From NCBI RefSeq assembly GCF_000376105.1, contig NZ_AQWM01000038.1:1-33452 (forward strand): a stretch of DNA of 33,452 bases, in the 5' to 3' direction. Numbering within the stretch: the first letter of the stretch is position 1; every line of letters begins with the position of its first letter. The stretch is from Asticcacaulis benevestitus DSM 16100 = ATCC BAA-896. Its GTDB lineage: Bacteria > Pseudomonadota > Alphaproteobacteria > Caulobacterales > Caulobacteraceae. Of the stretch, positions 8,162 through 16,533 are shown piece after piece. Both the position numbers and the translations under genes were made by a program. The notes beneath the pieces are model-generated. The model worked only from the letters and a program-made list of their open reading frames with translations. It was not told the DNA's origin and made no database searches.

Positions 8162-8962
8162 TCAGGCCAGAGCGGCGGCGATGGCGGCCAGGGTATAGGG
8201 CGCCATGGTGGCATAGGCGCGTGCGTTCGGGTGGACGCCGTCGCCGCCGAAATCCGGACGCAAGGCACCGGCCTCGGTGGCCAGGGCCGGCCAGTAGTCG
8301 ACATAGGTATAGCCCTGCGATGCACACACCGACTTGATCCAGGCATTGAGCGCCACGAACTTTTCGTGCGGATTGCCGACTTCCGGCCGCCACGGGAAAT
8401 GATCGGCCGGCGGCACCGAGGCCATGATGACCTTGATGCCGTAGATAGTGGCCAGATTGGCCATGGCCTGCAGATTGTTGGTGGTCGCCACCGGATCGTA
8501 AGGATCCTGGTTTTGCGCCACGTCATTGGTGCCGCCCATGATGTGCACGGCCTTGGGGCGCAGCGTCACCACGTCAGCCATGAAACGGACGAGCATCTGG
8601 GCGCTCACCTGGCCGCCGATGCCGCGCCCGATCAGGCCATTCTCGCCATAGAAGGTGCCGGACTGGCCCGGCCAGCCGTCGGTGATGGAATCGCCCATCA
8701 TGACGACCTTGCGCTGCGCTTCCGGCAGGTTGACGGTATCGGCATTGGCCTGACGGTAACGGCGCATCTGGGCCCAGTCCTGACCGACCGGCTGGACGGT
8801 CAGGGTCTTGGGATCATGATAATCCTGCAAGGCCGCCTGGATCGCCTGCGCCTCCGCCGTATCCTGCCCCTTGTTCTGGGCCGATGCCGCCGAAGCCAGG
8901 CCAAGCGCAGCCGTGCCCGCCAGAGCGCCGCTCAACAGATGGCGCCGTTTGATATCCGTCAT
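8162..8962 (-). CDS. Exported SGNH/GDSL hydrolase, probable carbohydrate esterase
   Basis: A 266-residue esterase. The N-terminus carries a Tat-like motif (KRRHLLSGALAG) and a probable cleavage site at ASAQ. SGNH blocks are clear: block I VVMMGDSITDGW with the nucleophile Ser92, block II glycine in GRGIGG, block III GGTND with Asn146, and block V GDGVHPN with Asp241 and His244. The gene starts 17 nt after the GH3 stop on the same strand, so the two are almost surely one operon. Within a xylan locus, removal of acetyl or other ester groups from xylan or xylo-oligosaccharides is the likely job. The exact substrate is inference. Confidence 0.88.
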   Translation of the reverse strand: MTDIKRRHLLSGALAGTAALGLASAASAQNKGQDTAEAQAIQAALQDYHDPKTLTVQPVGQDWAQMRRYRQANADTVNLPEAQRKVVMMGDSITDGWPGQSGTFYGENGLIGRGIGGQVSAQMLVRFMADVVTLRPKAVHIMGGTNDVAQNQDPYDPVATTNNLQAMANLATIYGIKVIMASVPPADHFPWRPEVGNPHEKFVALNAWIKSVCASQGYTYVDYWPALATEAGALRPDFGGDGVHPNARAYATMAPYTLAAIAAALA

Positions 8963-8979
8963 GTCACTATCCCGCCGGT

Positions 8980-11376
8980 TTAGATGACGGTGAGAGTCGC
9001 CGTCTTCAGGTCGACACTATTCGGTCCTGCGGAGATCGTAAAGGTGCCGGGTTCGACAACGCGCTGCATATCCATGTTGTAGAATTGCAGGTCAGCCGGG
9101 GTGATGTCGAAACTAACCGTCTGGCGCTCACCCGGATTGAGGGTGATGCGCTTGAAACGCTTGAGTTCCTTGACCGGACGGGTGACCGACGAAATATCAT
9201 CGCGGATATAAAGCTGCACCACTTCGTCGCCCTTGACCTTGCCGGTATTGGCGACGTCGATCGAGACCGTGACGGTCTCCGTCGTGGCGATACTGGCCTT
9301 GGCCAGTTTGGGCGCCGAGATATCGAAGGTGGTGTAGCTCAGGCCGTAACCGAAGGGGAACAGCGGCGAGGTTTCGCCATCGAGATAGCCGCGGCGGGCC
9401 GTTGGCTTATGATTGTAGAAGACGGGAAGCTGGCCGACGCCGCGGGCGATCGAGACCGGCAGCTTGCCGCCCGGATTGGCGCGACCGAACAGGATGTCGG
9501 CGGCGGCCCAACCGGTTTCCTGGCCCATATACCAGCCCTCGACCAGCGCATCGGCCTTTTCATTGAGCAGGTTGACCGACAGAGGCCGGCCATTGAGCAG
9601 GAAGACCACGGTCGGCTTTTTCAGCGCGAAGATGGCGGCGGCCAGATCGTTCTGGCGGCCCATCAGGTCGAGCGAATCGCGGTCGCCGAGGTGGTTGTCG
9701 GCCCAGGCTTCGCGCGAGGTTTGTTCGTTATCACCCAAAACCAGCAGGATGGTATCGGCCGATTTGGCGGCTTCCACGGCGTCGGCGATGAGCTTGTCAT
9801 TGACCGAATCCGGCGTGAAATTGATCGCGTCCTGGCCCCAGATGCGTTGCTCGGTGATTCGCACGCCTTCGCTGTAGGCGACTTCAAACCCAGCCTTCTT
9901 GCCCTCGGCGGTAACGCCTTCGAGGATCGAGACGACATGGCGCGGCACGTCGGAATAACCACCGATCGGCGTATCCTTGGCGTGGGTGCCGAGCACCAAA
10001 AGCTTGCCGACCTTTTTCGCATCAAGCGGCAGTACGCCATTGTTTTTCAGCAGCACCACCGACTTGGTGGCGGCCTCATGCGCCAGGGCCACGGCGTCCG
10101 GCGTGGCGGTCAGGGCGTCGGCCTTCTTGGCGTCGACATACGGATTTTCAAACAGGCCCGACTGGAACTTCATTTCCAAGATACGGTGCACCACCGCATT
10201 GATCTCGTCCTCGCTGATACGGCCGGCCTTCACCAGCTCGATCAGTTGGCCATAGGTCTGATTGTCCGGCGTTTCGATATCGACCCCAGCCTTGAAAGCG
10301 CGAAAGGCCGCCTCGGTGACATTGGGCACCAGCTTGTGGCGCGAGATCATTTCGTTGATGGCGAAATAGTCGGAGACGGTGACGCCCTTGAAGCCCCACT
10401 CATCGCGCAGGATGGTAGTCAGGAGCCACTTGTTGGCGTGGCTCGGCACGCCGTCGATTTCGTTATACGACGGCATGACGGCCCGGATCTGGGTTTCCTT
10501 GACGATCTTCTCGAACGGCGGGAAGAAGTCTTCGCGCAGGGTGCGCTCGCTGACCTCGGCCGGCCCGACATTGGTGCCGTTTTCCGGCTGGCCGTGGCCC
10601 GTCATGTGTTTCAGGGTGGCGAACACCTTGTCCTTGGCCAGGGGCAGGGTCTCGCCCTGGAAGCCGATAACAGCCGCCTTGCCCATCTCGCCGCAGAGAT
10701 ATGGATCTTCGCCATAGGTTTCTTCGATACGGCCCCAGCGCGGTTCGCGGGCGACATCAACCACCGGCGCCAGCGCGAAATTGGCGCCACGGGCGCGCAT
10801 TTCACGCGCCGCCACCGAGAAGATCTTGGTGGCCATGGGGGGATCGAACGACGAGGCCAGACCGATGGCCTGCGGGAACGAGGTGGCATCCTTGGCGACA
10901 TAGCCGTGCAGCCCTTCTTCGTGCATGATCATCGGGATGCCGAGGCGGGTCTCCTCGATGGCCCACTTCTGCATGGCGTTGACGTGACTGGCGGTGTTAA
11001 AGGCGTTGCGGTTGCCCATGGCGCCGGAATCACCCGCGCCGGTCGTGGTGGCCAGGCCCTGCTGGTCGGAGGGGCGCGCCACCATGCCGAGGCCGTTCGG
11101 ATAGACCTTCGAGGCCTTGGCGGGATCGAACTTGCCGGTCGCGTCCTGAATATCGCCCTTTTTCTGCCAGACGCACAGCAGCTGCGCCACCTTTTCTTCC
11201 AGCGTCATACGGCCGAGCAGATCGGCGACGCGGGCATCGATGGTAAGGCTGGCGTCCTTATAGGGCAGCGTCTCTTTCTTCGCCTTGGCGGCCATGGCCG
11301 TTCCGGCGACAGCGCTCAGGGCCAGGGTTGAGGCGCCGAACAAGCGGCGTGTCAGGACGGGGGTCTTCAGCTTCAT
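8980..11376 (-). CDS. Exported GH3 beta-glycosidase, likely beta-xylosidase/beta-glucosidase
   Basis: A 798-residue glycosidase that hydrolyses terminal beta-linked sugars from oligosaccharides. The N-terminus (LTRRLFGASTLALSAVAG) looks like a Tat signal. The barrel domain contains APVVDVAREPRWGRIEETYG and the nucleophile Asp336 in VTVSDYFAI. The second alpha/beta sandwich spans roughly residues 430-660. A C-terminal fibronectin-III-like domain (residues ~690-790) is present. The length is normal for three-domain GH3 enzymes. The gene heads a leftward operon with the SGNH esterase and diverges from the GH10 xylanase across a palindromic operator. That context favours xylo-oligosaccharides as substrate, which sequence alone cannot separate from gluco-oligosaccharides. 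Confidence 0.93.
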   Translation of the reverse strand: MKLKTPVLTRRLFGASTLALSAVAGTAMAAKAKKETLPYKDASLTIDARVADLLGRMTLEEKVAQLLCVWQKKGDIQDATGKFDPAKASKVYPNGLGMVARPSDQQGLATTTGAGDSGAMGNRNAFNTASHVNAMQKWAIEETRLGIPMIMHEEGLHGYVAKDATSFPQAIGLASSFDPPMATKIFSVAAREMRARGANFALAPVVDVAREPRWGRIEETYGEDPYLCGEMGKAAVIGFQGETLPLAKDKVFATLKHMTGHGQPENGTNVGPAEVSERTLREDFFPPFEKIVKETQIRAVMPSYNEIDGVPSHANKWLLTTILRDEWGFKGVTVSDYFAINEMISRHKLVPNVTEAAFRAFKAGVDIETPDNQTYGQLIELVKAGRISEDEINAVVHRILEMKFQSGLFENPYVDAKKADALTATPDAVALAHEAATKSVVLLKNNGVLPLDAKKVGKLLVLGTHAKDTPIGGYSDVPRHVVSILEGVTAEGKKAGFEVAYSEGVRITEQRIWGQDAINFTPDSVNDKLIADAVEAAKSADTILLVLGDNEQTSREAWADNHLGDRDSLDLMGRQNDLAAAIFALKKPTVVFLLNGRPLSVNLLNEKADALVEGWYMGQETGWAAADILFGRANPGGKLPVSIARGVGQLPVFYNHKPTARRGYLDGETSPLFPFGYGLSYTTFDISAPKLAKASIATTETVTVSIDVANTGKVKGDEVVQLYIRDDISSVTRPVKELKRFKRITLNPGERQTVSFDITPADLQFYNMDMQRVVEPGTFTISAGPNSVDLKTATLTVI

Positions 11377-11463
11377 GGTATCGTTTCCCTGTTTCTACTC
11401 GGCCACCGGCCGATGTCGGCGTGGCGGCCAACCCGCGCTTGACGGCGGAATTGAACGATGACA

Positions 11464-11479
11464 CTGTTAGCGCTAACAG
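11464..11479. promoter_or_regulatory. 16-bp perfect palindrome, LacI-type (xylose-regulator-like) operator
   Basis: CTGTTAGCGCTAACAG is a perfect palindrome with a central CG, the hallmark of LacI/GalR-family operators. It resembles the boxes described for xylose-responsive LacI-type XylR repressors in Caulobacter and Xanthomonas. It lies 25 bp upstream of the GH10 start and 87 bp upstream of the GH3 start, so a single repressor could control both divergent operons. No LacI-family gene is in this window. Confidence 0.82.
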
Positions 11480-11503
11480 AATAAAATTCAACAGGGAAAT
11501 ACC

Positions 11504-12631
11504 ATGAGCCAAAATCTGTCGCGCCGCGCGGCCCTGAGTCTTGGCGCCGCCACTGTAACTGCAAGCGCCGTTGCCGGCAGCGCCCTCACCGCCACCGCTG
11601 CCGATACCGCCACCTCGCTCAAGGATTTGGCCGCCGCCAAGGGGCTGCGTTTCGGTACCGCCATTGGCATGCGGATGCTGGCCGATCCGCGCGTGCGTGA
11701 ACTCGTTATCCGTGAGTGCAATATCATCGTACCGGAAAACGAGCTAAAGCTGTACGTGACCCACAATAACGGCCCGACCGAATATAACTTCAAGCCGGCC
11801 GATGACTTGCTGGCTTTCGCCGAATCCCATCACATCGCCATGCGCGGACACAATCTGTTCTGGGCTCGCGACGAATACACCCCGCAATGGCTGAAAAGCT
11901 ATGATTTCGGCTCGAAACCCAAGGTGGCCGCCGAAAAGCTGCTGCGCGACTATATCGCCAAGGTGGCCGATCATTATGGCGAACGCCTGAACTCTTGGGA
12001 TGTCGTCAATGAGACGATCGACCCCAAGACCGGCGAGGTGCGCGAGAACGCCTTCTCGCGCGTGCTCGGCATGGATACCCTGCGCATTGCCTTTGAGGCC
12101 ACCCGCGAATACATGCCGAAGACGCAACTCGTTTATAATGACTATATGAGCTGGGAAGCCGGCAACGAGAACCACCGCAAGGGCGTGCTCAAGCTACTGC
12201 ACTGGTTCCGTGACAACAAGGTGCCCATCGATGCGCTGGGTGTGCAGTCCCATATCGGCAACGGTTATGATCTGCTCGGCGGCCAGGTCAATGCGTGGAA
12301 AGAGTTCCTCGATGAAACGGTGGCGCTCGATCTCGATCTGCTGATCACCGAGTTCGACGTCGACGACCAGACGATCCCGACCGGTGATATCGAGCAACGC
12401 GACGCCATCGTCGCTACGGTCGGCCGCATCTATCTCGACCAGATGCTGAGCTACAAGCAGACCAAGGACGTGCTCTTCTGGGGCATGCCGGATCAGTACA
12501 ACTGGTTGCAGGGCTTCACCCCGCGCGCCGACAAGCTACCGCTGCGCCCGACGCCCTACGACGCCGATTTCAAACCCAAACCCCTGCGCGAGGCCATCGC
12601 ACTGGCGTTCAAAAACGCATCGGCAAGGTAA
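11504..12631 (+). CDS. Exported GH10 endo-1,4-beta-xylanase
   Basis: A 375-residue endoxylanase. A Tat signal is likely (SRRAALSLGAA). The catalytic acid/base is Glu170 in SWDVVNET and the nucleophile is Glu283 in LLITEFDV. Other family features are GHNLFW (residues 115-120), YNDYM (211-215) and the HxxH-region variant GVQSHIG (246-252). It is a single catalytic domain with no attached carbohydrate-binding module. The start has AGGG a few bases upstream. It is the first gene of a rightward operon with the GH43 (5-nt gap) and the CBM-like gene, and lies immediately downstream of the palindromic operator, so xylose or xylo-oligosaccharide induction is expected. Confidence 0.95.
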   Translation: MSQNLSRRAALSLGAATVTASAVAGSALTATAADTATSLKDLAAAKGLRFGTAIGMRMLADPRVRELVIRECNIIVPENELKLYVTHNNGPTEYNFKPADDLLAFAESHHIAMRGHNLFWARDEYTPQWLKSYDFGSKPKVAAEKLLRDYIAKVADHYGERLNSWDVVNETIDPKTGEVRENAFSRVLGMDTLRIAFEATREYMPKTQLVYNDYMSWEAGNENHRKGVLKLLHWFRDNKVPIDALGVQSHIGNGYDLLGGQVNAWKEFLDETVALDLDLLITEFDVDDQTIPTGDIEQRDAIVATVGRIYLDQMLSYKQTKDVLFWGMPDQYNWLQGFTPRADKLPLRPTPYDADFKPKPLREAIALAFKNASAR

Positions 12632-12636
12632 ACATC

Positions 12637-14304
12637 ATGAAAACGCTGCTGCCAGCCCTTACCCTTCTTCTCGGCCTGTCCGGATGCGCCACCCTGCCCG
12701 CCACTGCGCCCGCCGGACAGGCGGTCTTTTCTGCCATACGGCTCGACAGCCAGCGCGATGACCTGAACAAAAGCGCCACGCCGGTTTATGAAAACCCGAT
12801 CCTGCCGGGCTTCTATCCCGATCCCTCGATCACCCGCGTCGATAACGACTATTACCTGATCAACTCGACCTTTGCCTACTATCCCGGCATCCCAGTCTTC
12901 CACTCGCGTGATCTGGTGCACTGGCGGCAGATCGGCAACGCCATCGACCGTCCGGACATGCTCGATTTCTCCGGTCTGCCCACGTCGCGCGGTGTCTTTG
13001 CGCCGGCGATCAGCCATCACGACGGCCTGTTCTACATCATCAATACCTGCGTCGACTGCAAGGGCAATTTCGTCATCACCGCGAAGGACCCGGCCGGTCC
13101 GTGGTCCGATCCGGTATGGCTGCCGTTTGGCGGCATCGATCCGTCGATCTTCTGGGACGATGACGGCAAGGCTTGGATCGTCTGGAACGACGCCCCCGAA
13201 GGCCAGCCGCTCTACGACGGCCACCGCGCCCTGTGGCTGCAACAGTTCGATCCGGCCACGCGTCAGATGGTCGGCGAGAAGCGCGTCGTCGTCAATGGCG
13301 GCGTCGATATCTCGAAAAAGCCGGTATGGATCGAAGGCCCGCACATCTACAAGAAGGACGGCCACTATTATCTGATGGCGGCCGAAGGCGGCACCTCGGT
13401 CAATCACTCCGAAGTCATCCTGCGCGCCGACAAGGTCACCGGCCCTTACCTCCCCTATGCCGGCAATCCGATCCTGACCCAGCGCGATCTCGATCCGGCG
13501 CGCCCCAACCCCATCACATCGGCGGGCCATGCCGATCTGGTCGATACGCCCGATGGCAAGTGGTATGCCATCTTCCTCGCCACCCAGCCCTATGAGGGCG
13601 GTCTCTACAATACCGGCCGCGAAACCTTCATGCTGCCGGTCGAATGGAAAGACGGCTGGCCCATCATCCTGCCGCACGGCCAGCCGATCCCGCGCACAGT
13701 CGCCTTGCCTGACGTGCCCGGCCAGCTCAAGGAATCGCACTACACCGGCTATTCGCATCACTTCGGCTACAGCTACGACGCCCGCACGCCGCTCGACTGG
13801 CTGCAGGTTCGCACGCCCAAGACGCCGTTCCTGACCGTGAACCATGCCGAGACGGTTGCCTTGCGCGCCCTGCCCGAAGCGGTGGGCGACAAGACCTCGC
13901 ACCCGGCCTTTATCGGCCTGCGCCAGCGTCACGCCAACGCCGCCTTCACCACCACGGTCAGCTATCAGCCGACCGCCGAAGGCGATCGCGCCGGTATCAT
14001 GGCCGTCCAAAACGATAACTTCTACGTCTTTTTCGGGCTGGCCATGCGCGACGGCAAGCCGGTGCTGGAGGTGACACGCCGCTCAGGTCCGAACGATCCG
14101 CGCGATGGCGTTGTGGTGGCGACGATCCCCGCCCCTGCCGGCGCGGTCAAGCTCAAGGTGGAAATTAAGGGCGGCACGGCAAGCTTCAGCAGCGGTTCGA
14201 CCGTGGTGGCGAAGGACGTCGATGTGACAAATCTGTCAACAGCAAAGGCTGGCGGCTTCGTCGGCACGCTGATCGGCCTTTATGCCTATGGAAAAACGCA
14301 ATAA
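12637..14304 (+). CDS. GH43 beta-xylosidase/arabinofuranosidase, lipoprotein
   Basis: A 555-residue enzyme. The lipobox LSGC (Cys17) predicts lipid anchoring, probably at the outer membrane. The five-bladed propeller shows NPILPGFYPDPS with the general base Asp62, GGIDPSIFWDDDG with the pKa-modulating Asp168, and WIEGPH with the general acid Glu233. A C-terminal beta-sandwich (about residues 370-555) matches the GH43 accessory domain of XynB-type xylosidases. It likely trims xylo-oligosaccharides released by the neighbouring GH10. The start lies 5 nt after the GH10 stop with AAGG upstream, so translation is probably coupled. Xylosidase versus arabinofuranosidase specificity cannot be read from the sequence. 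Confidence 0.93.
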   Translation: MKTLLPALTLLLGLSGCATLPATAPAGQAVFSAIRLDSQRDDLNKSATPVYENPILPGFYPDPSITRVDNDYYLINSTFAYYPGIPVFHSRDLVHWRQIGNAIDRPDMLDFSGLPTSRGVFAPAISHHDGLFYIINTCVDCKGNFVITAKDPAGPWSDPVWLPFGGIDPSIFWDDDGKAWIVWNDAPEGQPLYDGHRALWLQQFDPATRQMVGEKRVVVNGGVDISKKPVWIEGPHIYKKDGHYYLMAAEGGTSVNHSEVILRADKVTGPYLPYAGNPILTQRDLDPARPNPITSAGHADLVDTPDGKWYAIFLATQPYEGGLYNTGRETFMLPVEWKDGWPIILPHGQPIPRTVALPDVPGQLKESHYTGYSHHFGYSYDARTPLDWLQVRTPKTPFLTVNHAETVALRALPEAVGDKTSHPAFIGLRQRHANAAFTTTVSYQPTAEGDRAGIMAVQNDNFYVFFGLAMRDGKPVLEVTRRSGPNDPRDGVVVATIPAPAGAVKLKVEIKGGTASFSSGSTVVAKDVDVTNLSTAKAGGFVGTLIGLYAYGKTQ

Positions 14305-14348
14305 TCCATGTTAGCTCGCTGAATATAAAGAGTATCAGGGAGACTATC

Positions 14349-14903
14349 ATGAATCGACGCCACCTGCTCATGGGGGCCTGCGCCCTCGTATGCGCGCCTG
14401 CCAGCCTTTGGGCCCTGCCCGCTTTGGCTCAGGACGATGATATTGCCAAGAAGCTGATCAACGATCCCGGCGGCTGGACTGTTTACGGCGCCGCCCAGAC
14501 CAATAAGCGCATCAAGGATACCAAGGTTCAGGGCGGGGCTGCGCTGGAAATCAAGATCCCCGGCAGCGGCGGCAACCCCTGGGATGCGGCCGCCGAAAGC
14601 CAGATCACCGGCAAGATCAGCAAGGGCGACAAGATCGTCGTCGCCGTGTGGATGCGCGCCAAAACCGACGGCAACACGCCCGCCAATCTGACGCTCCGCC
14701 TTCAGATCAGTTCACCGCCCTATGCCTCTTTTGGCGAAAAGCCGATCAGCGTCGGGCCTGACTGGCAGATGCAAGCCCTGGAAGTTACCGCCAGCGAAGA
14801 CCATGCGCCCAAGACCTCAGGCCTGAGCGTCCATCTCAATACCGGCAAGCAGACCATCTATCTCGGCCCGGCCTTCATTCTCAACATGGGCGCCTCGGCG
14901 TAA
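14349..14903 (+). CDS. Small exported protein resembling a lone carbohydrate-binding module
   Basis: A 184-residue protein with an N-terminal export signal (MNRRHLLMGACALVCAPASL, probable cleavage after ALAQ). The rest is a predicted beta-sandwich: GGWTVYGAAQTNKRIKDT, GGAALEIKIPGSGGNPWDAA, VVAVWMRAKT, and TIYLGPAFILNMG at the end. This resembles CBM4/9/22-like jelly rolls that usually sit inside xylanases, but here no catalytic domain is attached. A good ribosome-binding site (AGGGAG) lies 7 nt upstream of the start, and the gene follows the GH43 by 44 nt. It may hold xylan near the cell surface. The CBM assignment is by pattern, not by a decisive motif. Confidence 0.65.
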   Translation: MNRRHLLMGACALVCAPASLWALPALAQDDDIAKKLINDPGGWTVYGAAQTNKRIKDTKVQGGAALEIKIPGSGGNPWDAAAESQITGKISKGDKIVVAVWMRAKTDGNTPANLTLRLQISSPPYASFGEKPISVGPDWQMQALEVTASEDHAPKTSGLSVHLNTGKQTIYLGPAFILNMGASA

Positions 14904-14923
14904 CATCGCCGCGCTTCACCCAT

Positions 14924-14958
14924 AAAAAAGCGGCGGCCTGCTCGAACAGGGCCGCCGC
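14924..14958 (-). terminator. Terminator for ompW, shared by convergent genes
   Basis: A 9-bp GC stem (GCGGCGGCC at 14930-14938 with GGCCGCCGC at 14950-14958) has an 11-nt loop and, on the minus strand, a run of six T (14924-14929). It lies between the convergent CBM-like and OmpW genes. It can act intrinsically on the leftward transcript; the rightward side lacks a T-run. Confidence 0.75.
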
Positions 14959-14981
14959 AGTCTGAGGGACTTTAAAACGGG

Positions 14982-15638
14982 TTAGAAACGATAGGCGATA
15001 CCGGCGGATGCCACGATGGGATCAAGATCGACCTTGGAGACCAGAGCGCCGTTGTTGATACGGGCATCGGTGTTGTAGAAGACCTTCTTGACGTCGAGAT
15101 TGAACGACCAGGGGCCTTTCAGCGCCACATCGACACCGGCCTGGACCGCCGTGCCCAAACCGCTCTTCAGGCGCACTTTGAAGCCGTTCTGATCCTTGCC
15201 GCCGTACCAGTTCATATAGTTGACGCCGGCGCCGACATAGGGGCTGACCTTGCCGGCCGGATTGAAGTGATATTGCAGGGTCACCACCGGCGGCAACACC
15301 CAGGTTTCATGCACCTTCACATCCGTAGCTGGCCCCACGGCCTTGATCTGGTGCTTCGAGGTGCCAAGAATGCCTTCGACCGCGATGTGATCGGTAAAGA
15401 AATAGCTGAAGCCGAGCGTCGGCACGGTGCTGTTGTTGACGTCGACGTTCAGGCCGGAATCAACGCCCGCCGCTGTCTTGATGTCACCACTTTCGTCCGG
15501 CGCCACCGTGGTGATGCGGGCGGCAACGATAATGGTGCCCTTTTGCTTCGGCTTGAAATCGGCCGCGTGGCCTGCGCCTGCGCCGGCGGCCAGCGCCAGA
15601 ATACCAAGGCCTGCGAGTGTTTTCAGAATACGTGTCAT
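14982..15638 (-). CDS. ompW: OmpW-family outer-membrane protein
   Basis: A 218-residue eight-strand beta-barrel porin-like protein. A signal peptide is cleaved near GHAADF. Family features are PTLGFSYFFTDHIAVEGILG, VLPPVVTLQYHF, SPYVGAGVNYMNWY and the terminal aromatic AYRF. OmpW forms a narrow hydrophobic channel in the outer membrane. The second ATG (15638) is preferred because AAGGAG lies 10 nt upstream; the first ATG at 15647 is only 1 nt from that site. The promoter region contains a perfect palindrome (15714-15727). A terminator follows the gene. Confidence 0.92.
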   Translation of the reverse strand: MTRILKTLAGLGILALAAGAGAGHAADFKPKQKGTIIVAARITTVAPDESGDIKTAAGVDSGLNVDVNNSTVPTLGFSYFFTDHIAVEGILGTSKHQIKAVGPATDVKVHETWVLPPVVTLQYHFNPAGKVSPYVGAGVNYMNWYGGKDQNGFKVRLKSGLGTAVQAGVDVALKGPWSFNLDVKKVFYNTDARINNGALVSKVDLDPIVASAGIAYRF

Positions 15639-15713
15639 GACAGCCATTCTCCTTCTTTGCTGAGGTGATGGCGATCATATATCCATAAACTTTATATGGG
15701 TAACCTGCGCATT

Positions 15714-15727
15714 CTGACGCGCGTCAG
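15714..15727. promoter_or_regulatory. 14-bp perfect palindrome upstream of ompW
   Basis: CTGACGCGCGTCAG is perfectly self-complementary and lies 76-89 bp upstream of the chosen ompW start. An AT-rich imperfect dyad (CCATA at 15683-15687, TATGG at 15695-15699) sits between it and the gene. FNR control is known for ompW in enteric bacteria, but this site is not an FNR box. The regulator is unknown. Confidence 0.45.
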
Positions 15728-15784
15728 GCTGTCGCAGGCAACCGGGTTTAGAAGCTGTTATATTGATATTGCGGAAAAACTCCG

Positions 15785-16096
15785 ATGACCGAAAGCAATC
15801 AGCGCACAGCTTACATATTTTACATTGTATTCACGTCGATACTGGTCGCCTGTCTGGCCTTCGTGTGGTTCATGTCGCCATTAGGGCTTGGCTTTGCCAG
15901 ATGGCCGGAACGCGAACTGCTTCAAAGCATTTATGCGGGTTCCTATTATGCTGGCATCCCGGCCATTCTGATCGCAAAAGTTATCTCGCCAGTTCTTTTC
16001 GCATACAGAAAACGAAAAGCAGCCTACGGCGTGCCGGCAATTTCAATCGCCGTATTCCTGATTTGCGTCACCCTGATATTGTCGAACGTAAATTAA
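15785..16096 (+). CDS. Small three-helix membrane protein
   Basis: A 103-residue inner-membrane protein with three hydrophobic segments: TAYIFYIVFTSILVACLAFV (about 8-27), a weaker one around YYAGIPAILIAKVISPVLF (54-72) and VPAISIAVFLICVTLILS (82-99). A short basic stretch (YRKRKAA) separates the last two. The ribosome-binding site is weak. I recognise no family. Its codon use is less GC-biased than that of the enzyme genes. It converges on the ArsR regulator with an 11-nt gap, so a link is possible but not shown. Confidence 0.6.
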   Translation: MTESNQRTAYIFYIVFTSILVACLAFVWFMSPLGLGFARWPERELLQSIYAGSYYAGIPAILIAKVISPVLFAYRKRKAAYGVPAISIAVFLICVTLILSNVN

Positions 16097-16107
16097 GACC
16101 AGAACGT

Positions 16108-16437
16108 CTAGTCCTCTACGTCGCTCTTCGCCTTAGCGGCGCTTTCCTCGCGCAAGGGTTTGCGCGTCGGGCAGACCTCCTGCAGGTAGCCATCGAGCGA
16201 ATTGACGATATGCTCTTCCACGATGCTGTAATGGATAAACTTGCCCTTCTTGACGCTGGAGATCAGGCCGGCGTTTTCGAGGATGCTCAGATGCTTGGAG
16301 AGCGACGGCTTGGCCATATCGAAGCGCTCGGCGATTTCCCCCGCCGTCATGGTCGATTTCGACAGATAGGCAAGGATCTTGAGACGTGGCTCGGAGGCCA
16401 TGGCCGCGAAGATTTTAGCCGCTTGTACCGCACGCAT
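16108..16437 (-). CDS. ArsR/SmtB-family transcriptional regulator
   Basis: A 109-residue winged-helix repressor. The fold is clear from AAKIFAAMASEPRLKILAYL (helices 1-2), GEIAERFDMAKPSLSKHLSILENAGLI (helix-turn-helix, residues 33-59) and the wing KKGKFIHYSI. The metal-binding CxC motif in the recognition helix is missing. This places it with non-metal regulators such as SdpR-type proteins. It diverges from the DUF4166 gene across a 96-bp region holding inverted repeats, one arm of which overlaps its own start codon, as expected for autoregulation. The inducer is unknown. Confidence 0.9.
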   Translation of the reverse strand: MRAVQAAKIFAAMASEPRLKILAYLSKSTMTAGEIAERFDMAKPSLSKHLSILENAGLISSVKKGKFIHYSIVEEHIVNSLDGYLQEVCPTRKPLREESAAKAKSDVED

Positions 16438-16510
16438 TACATTTAGCCCATTGACGAATTGTTTTTGACGTTATAACGATTAGATTGTTAGCTAAATGTA
16501 ACTCAATTCG
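16437..16510. promoter_or_regulatory. Nested inverted repeats between arsR-like and DUF4166 genes
   Basis: TTACATTTAGC (16437-16447) is repeated inverted as GCTAAATGTAA (16491-16501). CGAATTG (16455-16461) is inverted as CAATTCG (16504-16510). CGTTATAACG (16469-16478) is a 10-bp palindrome in the middle. The left arm begins at the regulator's start codon. These are plausible operators for the adjacent ArsR-family protein and could govern both divergent genes. Confidence 0.6.
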
Positions 16511-16533
16511 CAGAAAAAGTCAAGGGGACGCGG

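Noticed and set aside
9085-11331. 748-codon open frame on the plus strand
   Set aside because: It is the antisense of the GH3 gene, which has all its catalytic motifs. Its composition (many R, D, H, G) is typical of a mirror frame.
12556-14010. 484-codon open frame on the minus strand
   Set aside because: It is opposite the GH43 gene and has no protein-family features.
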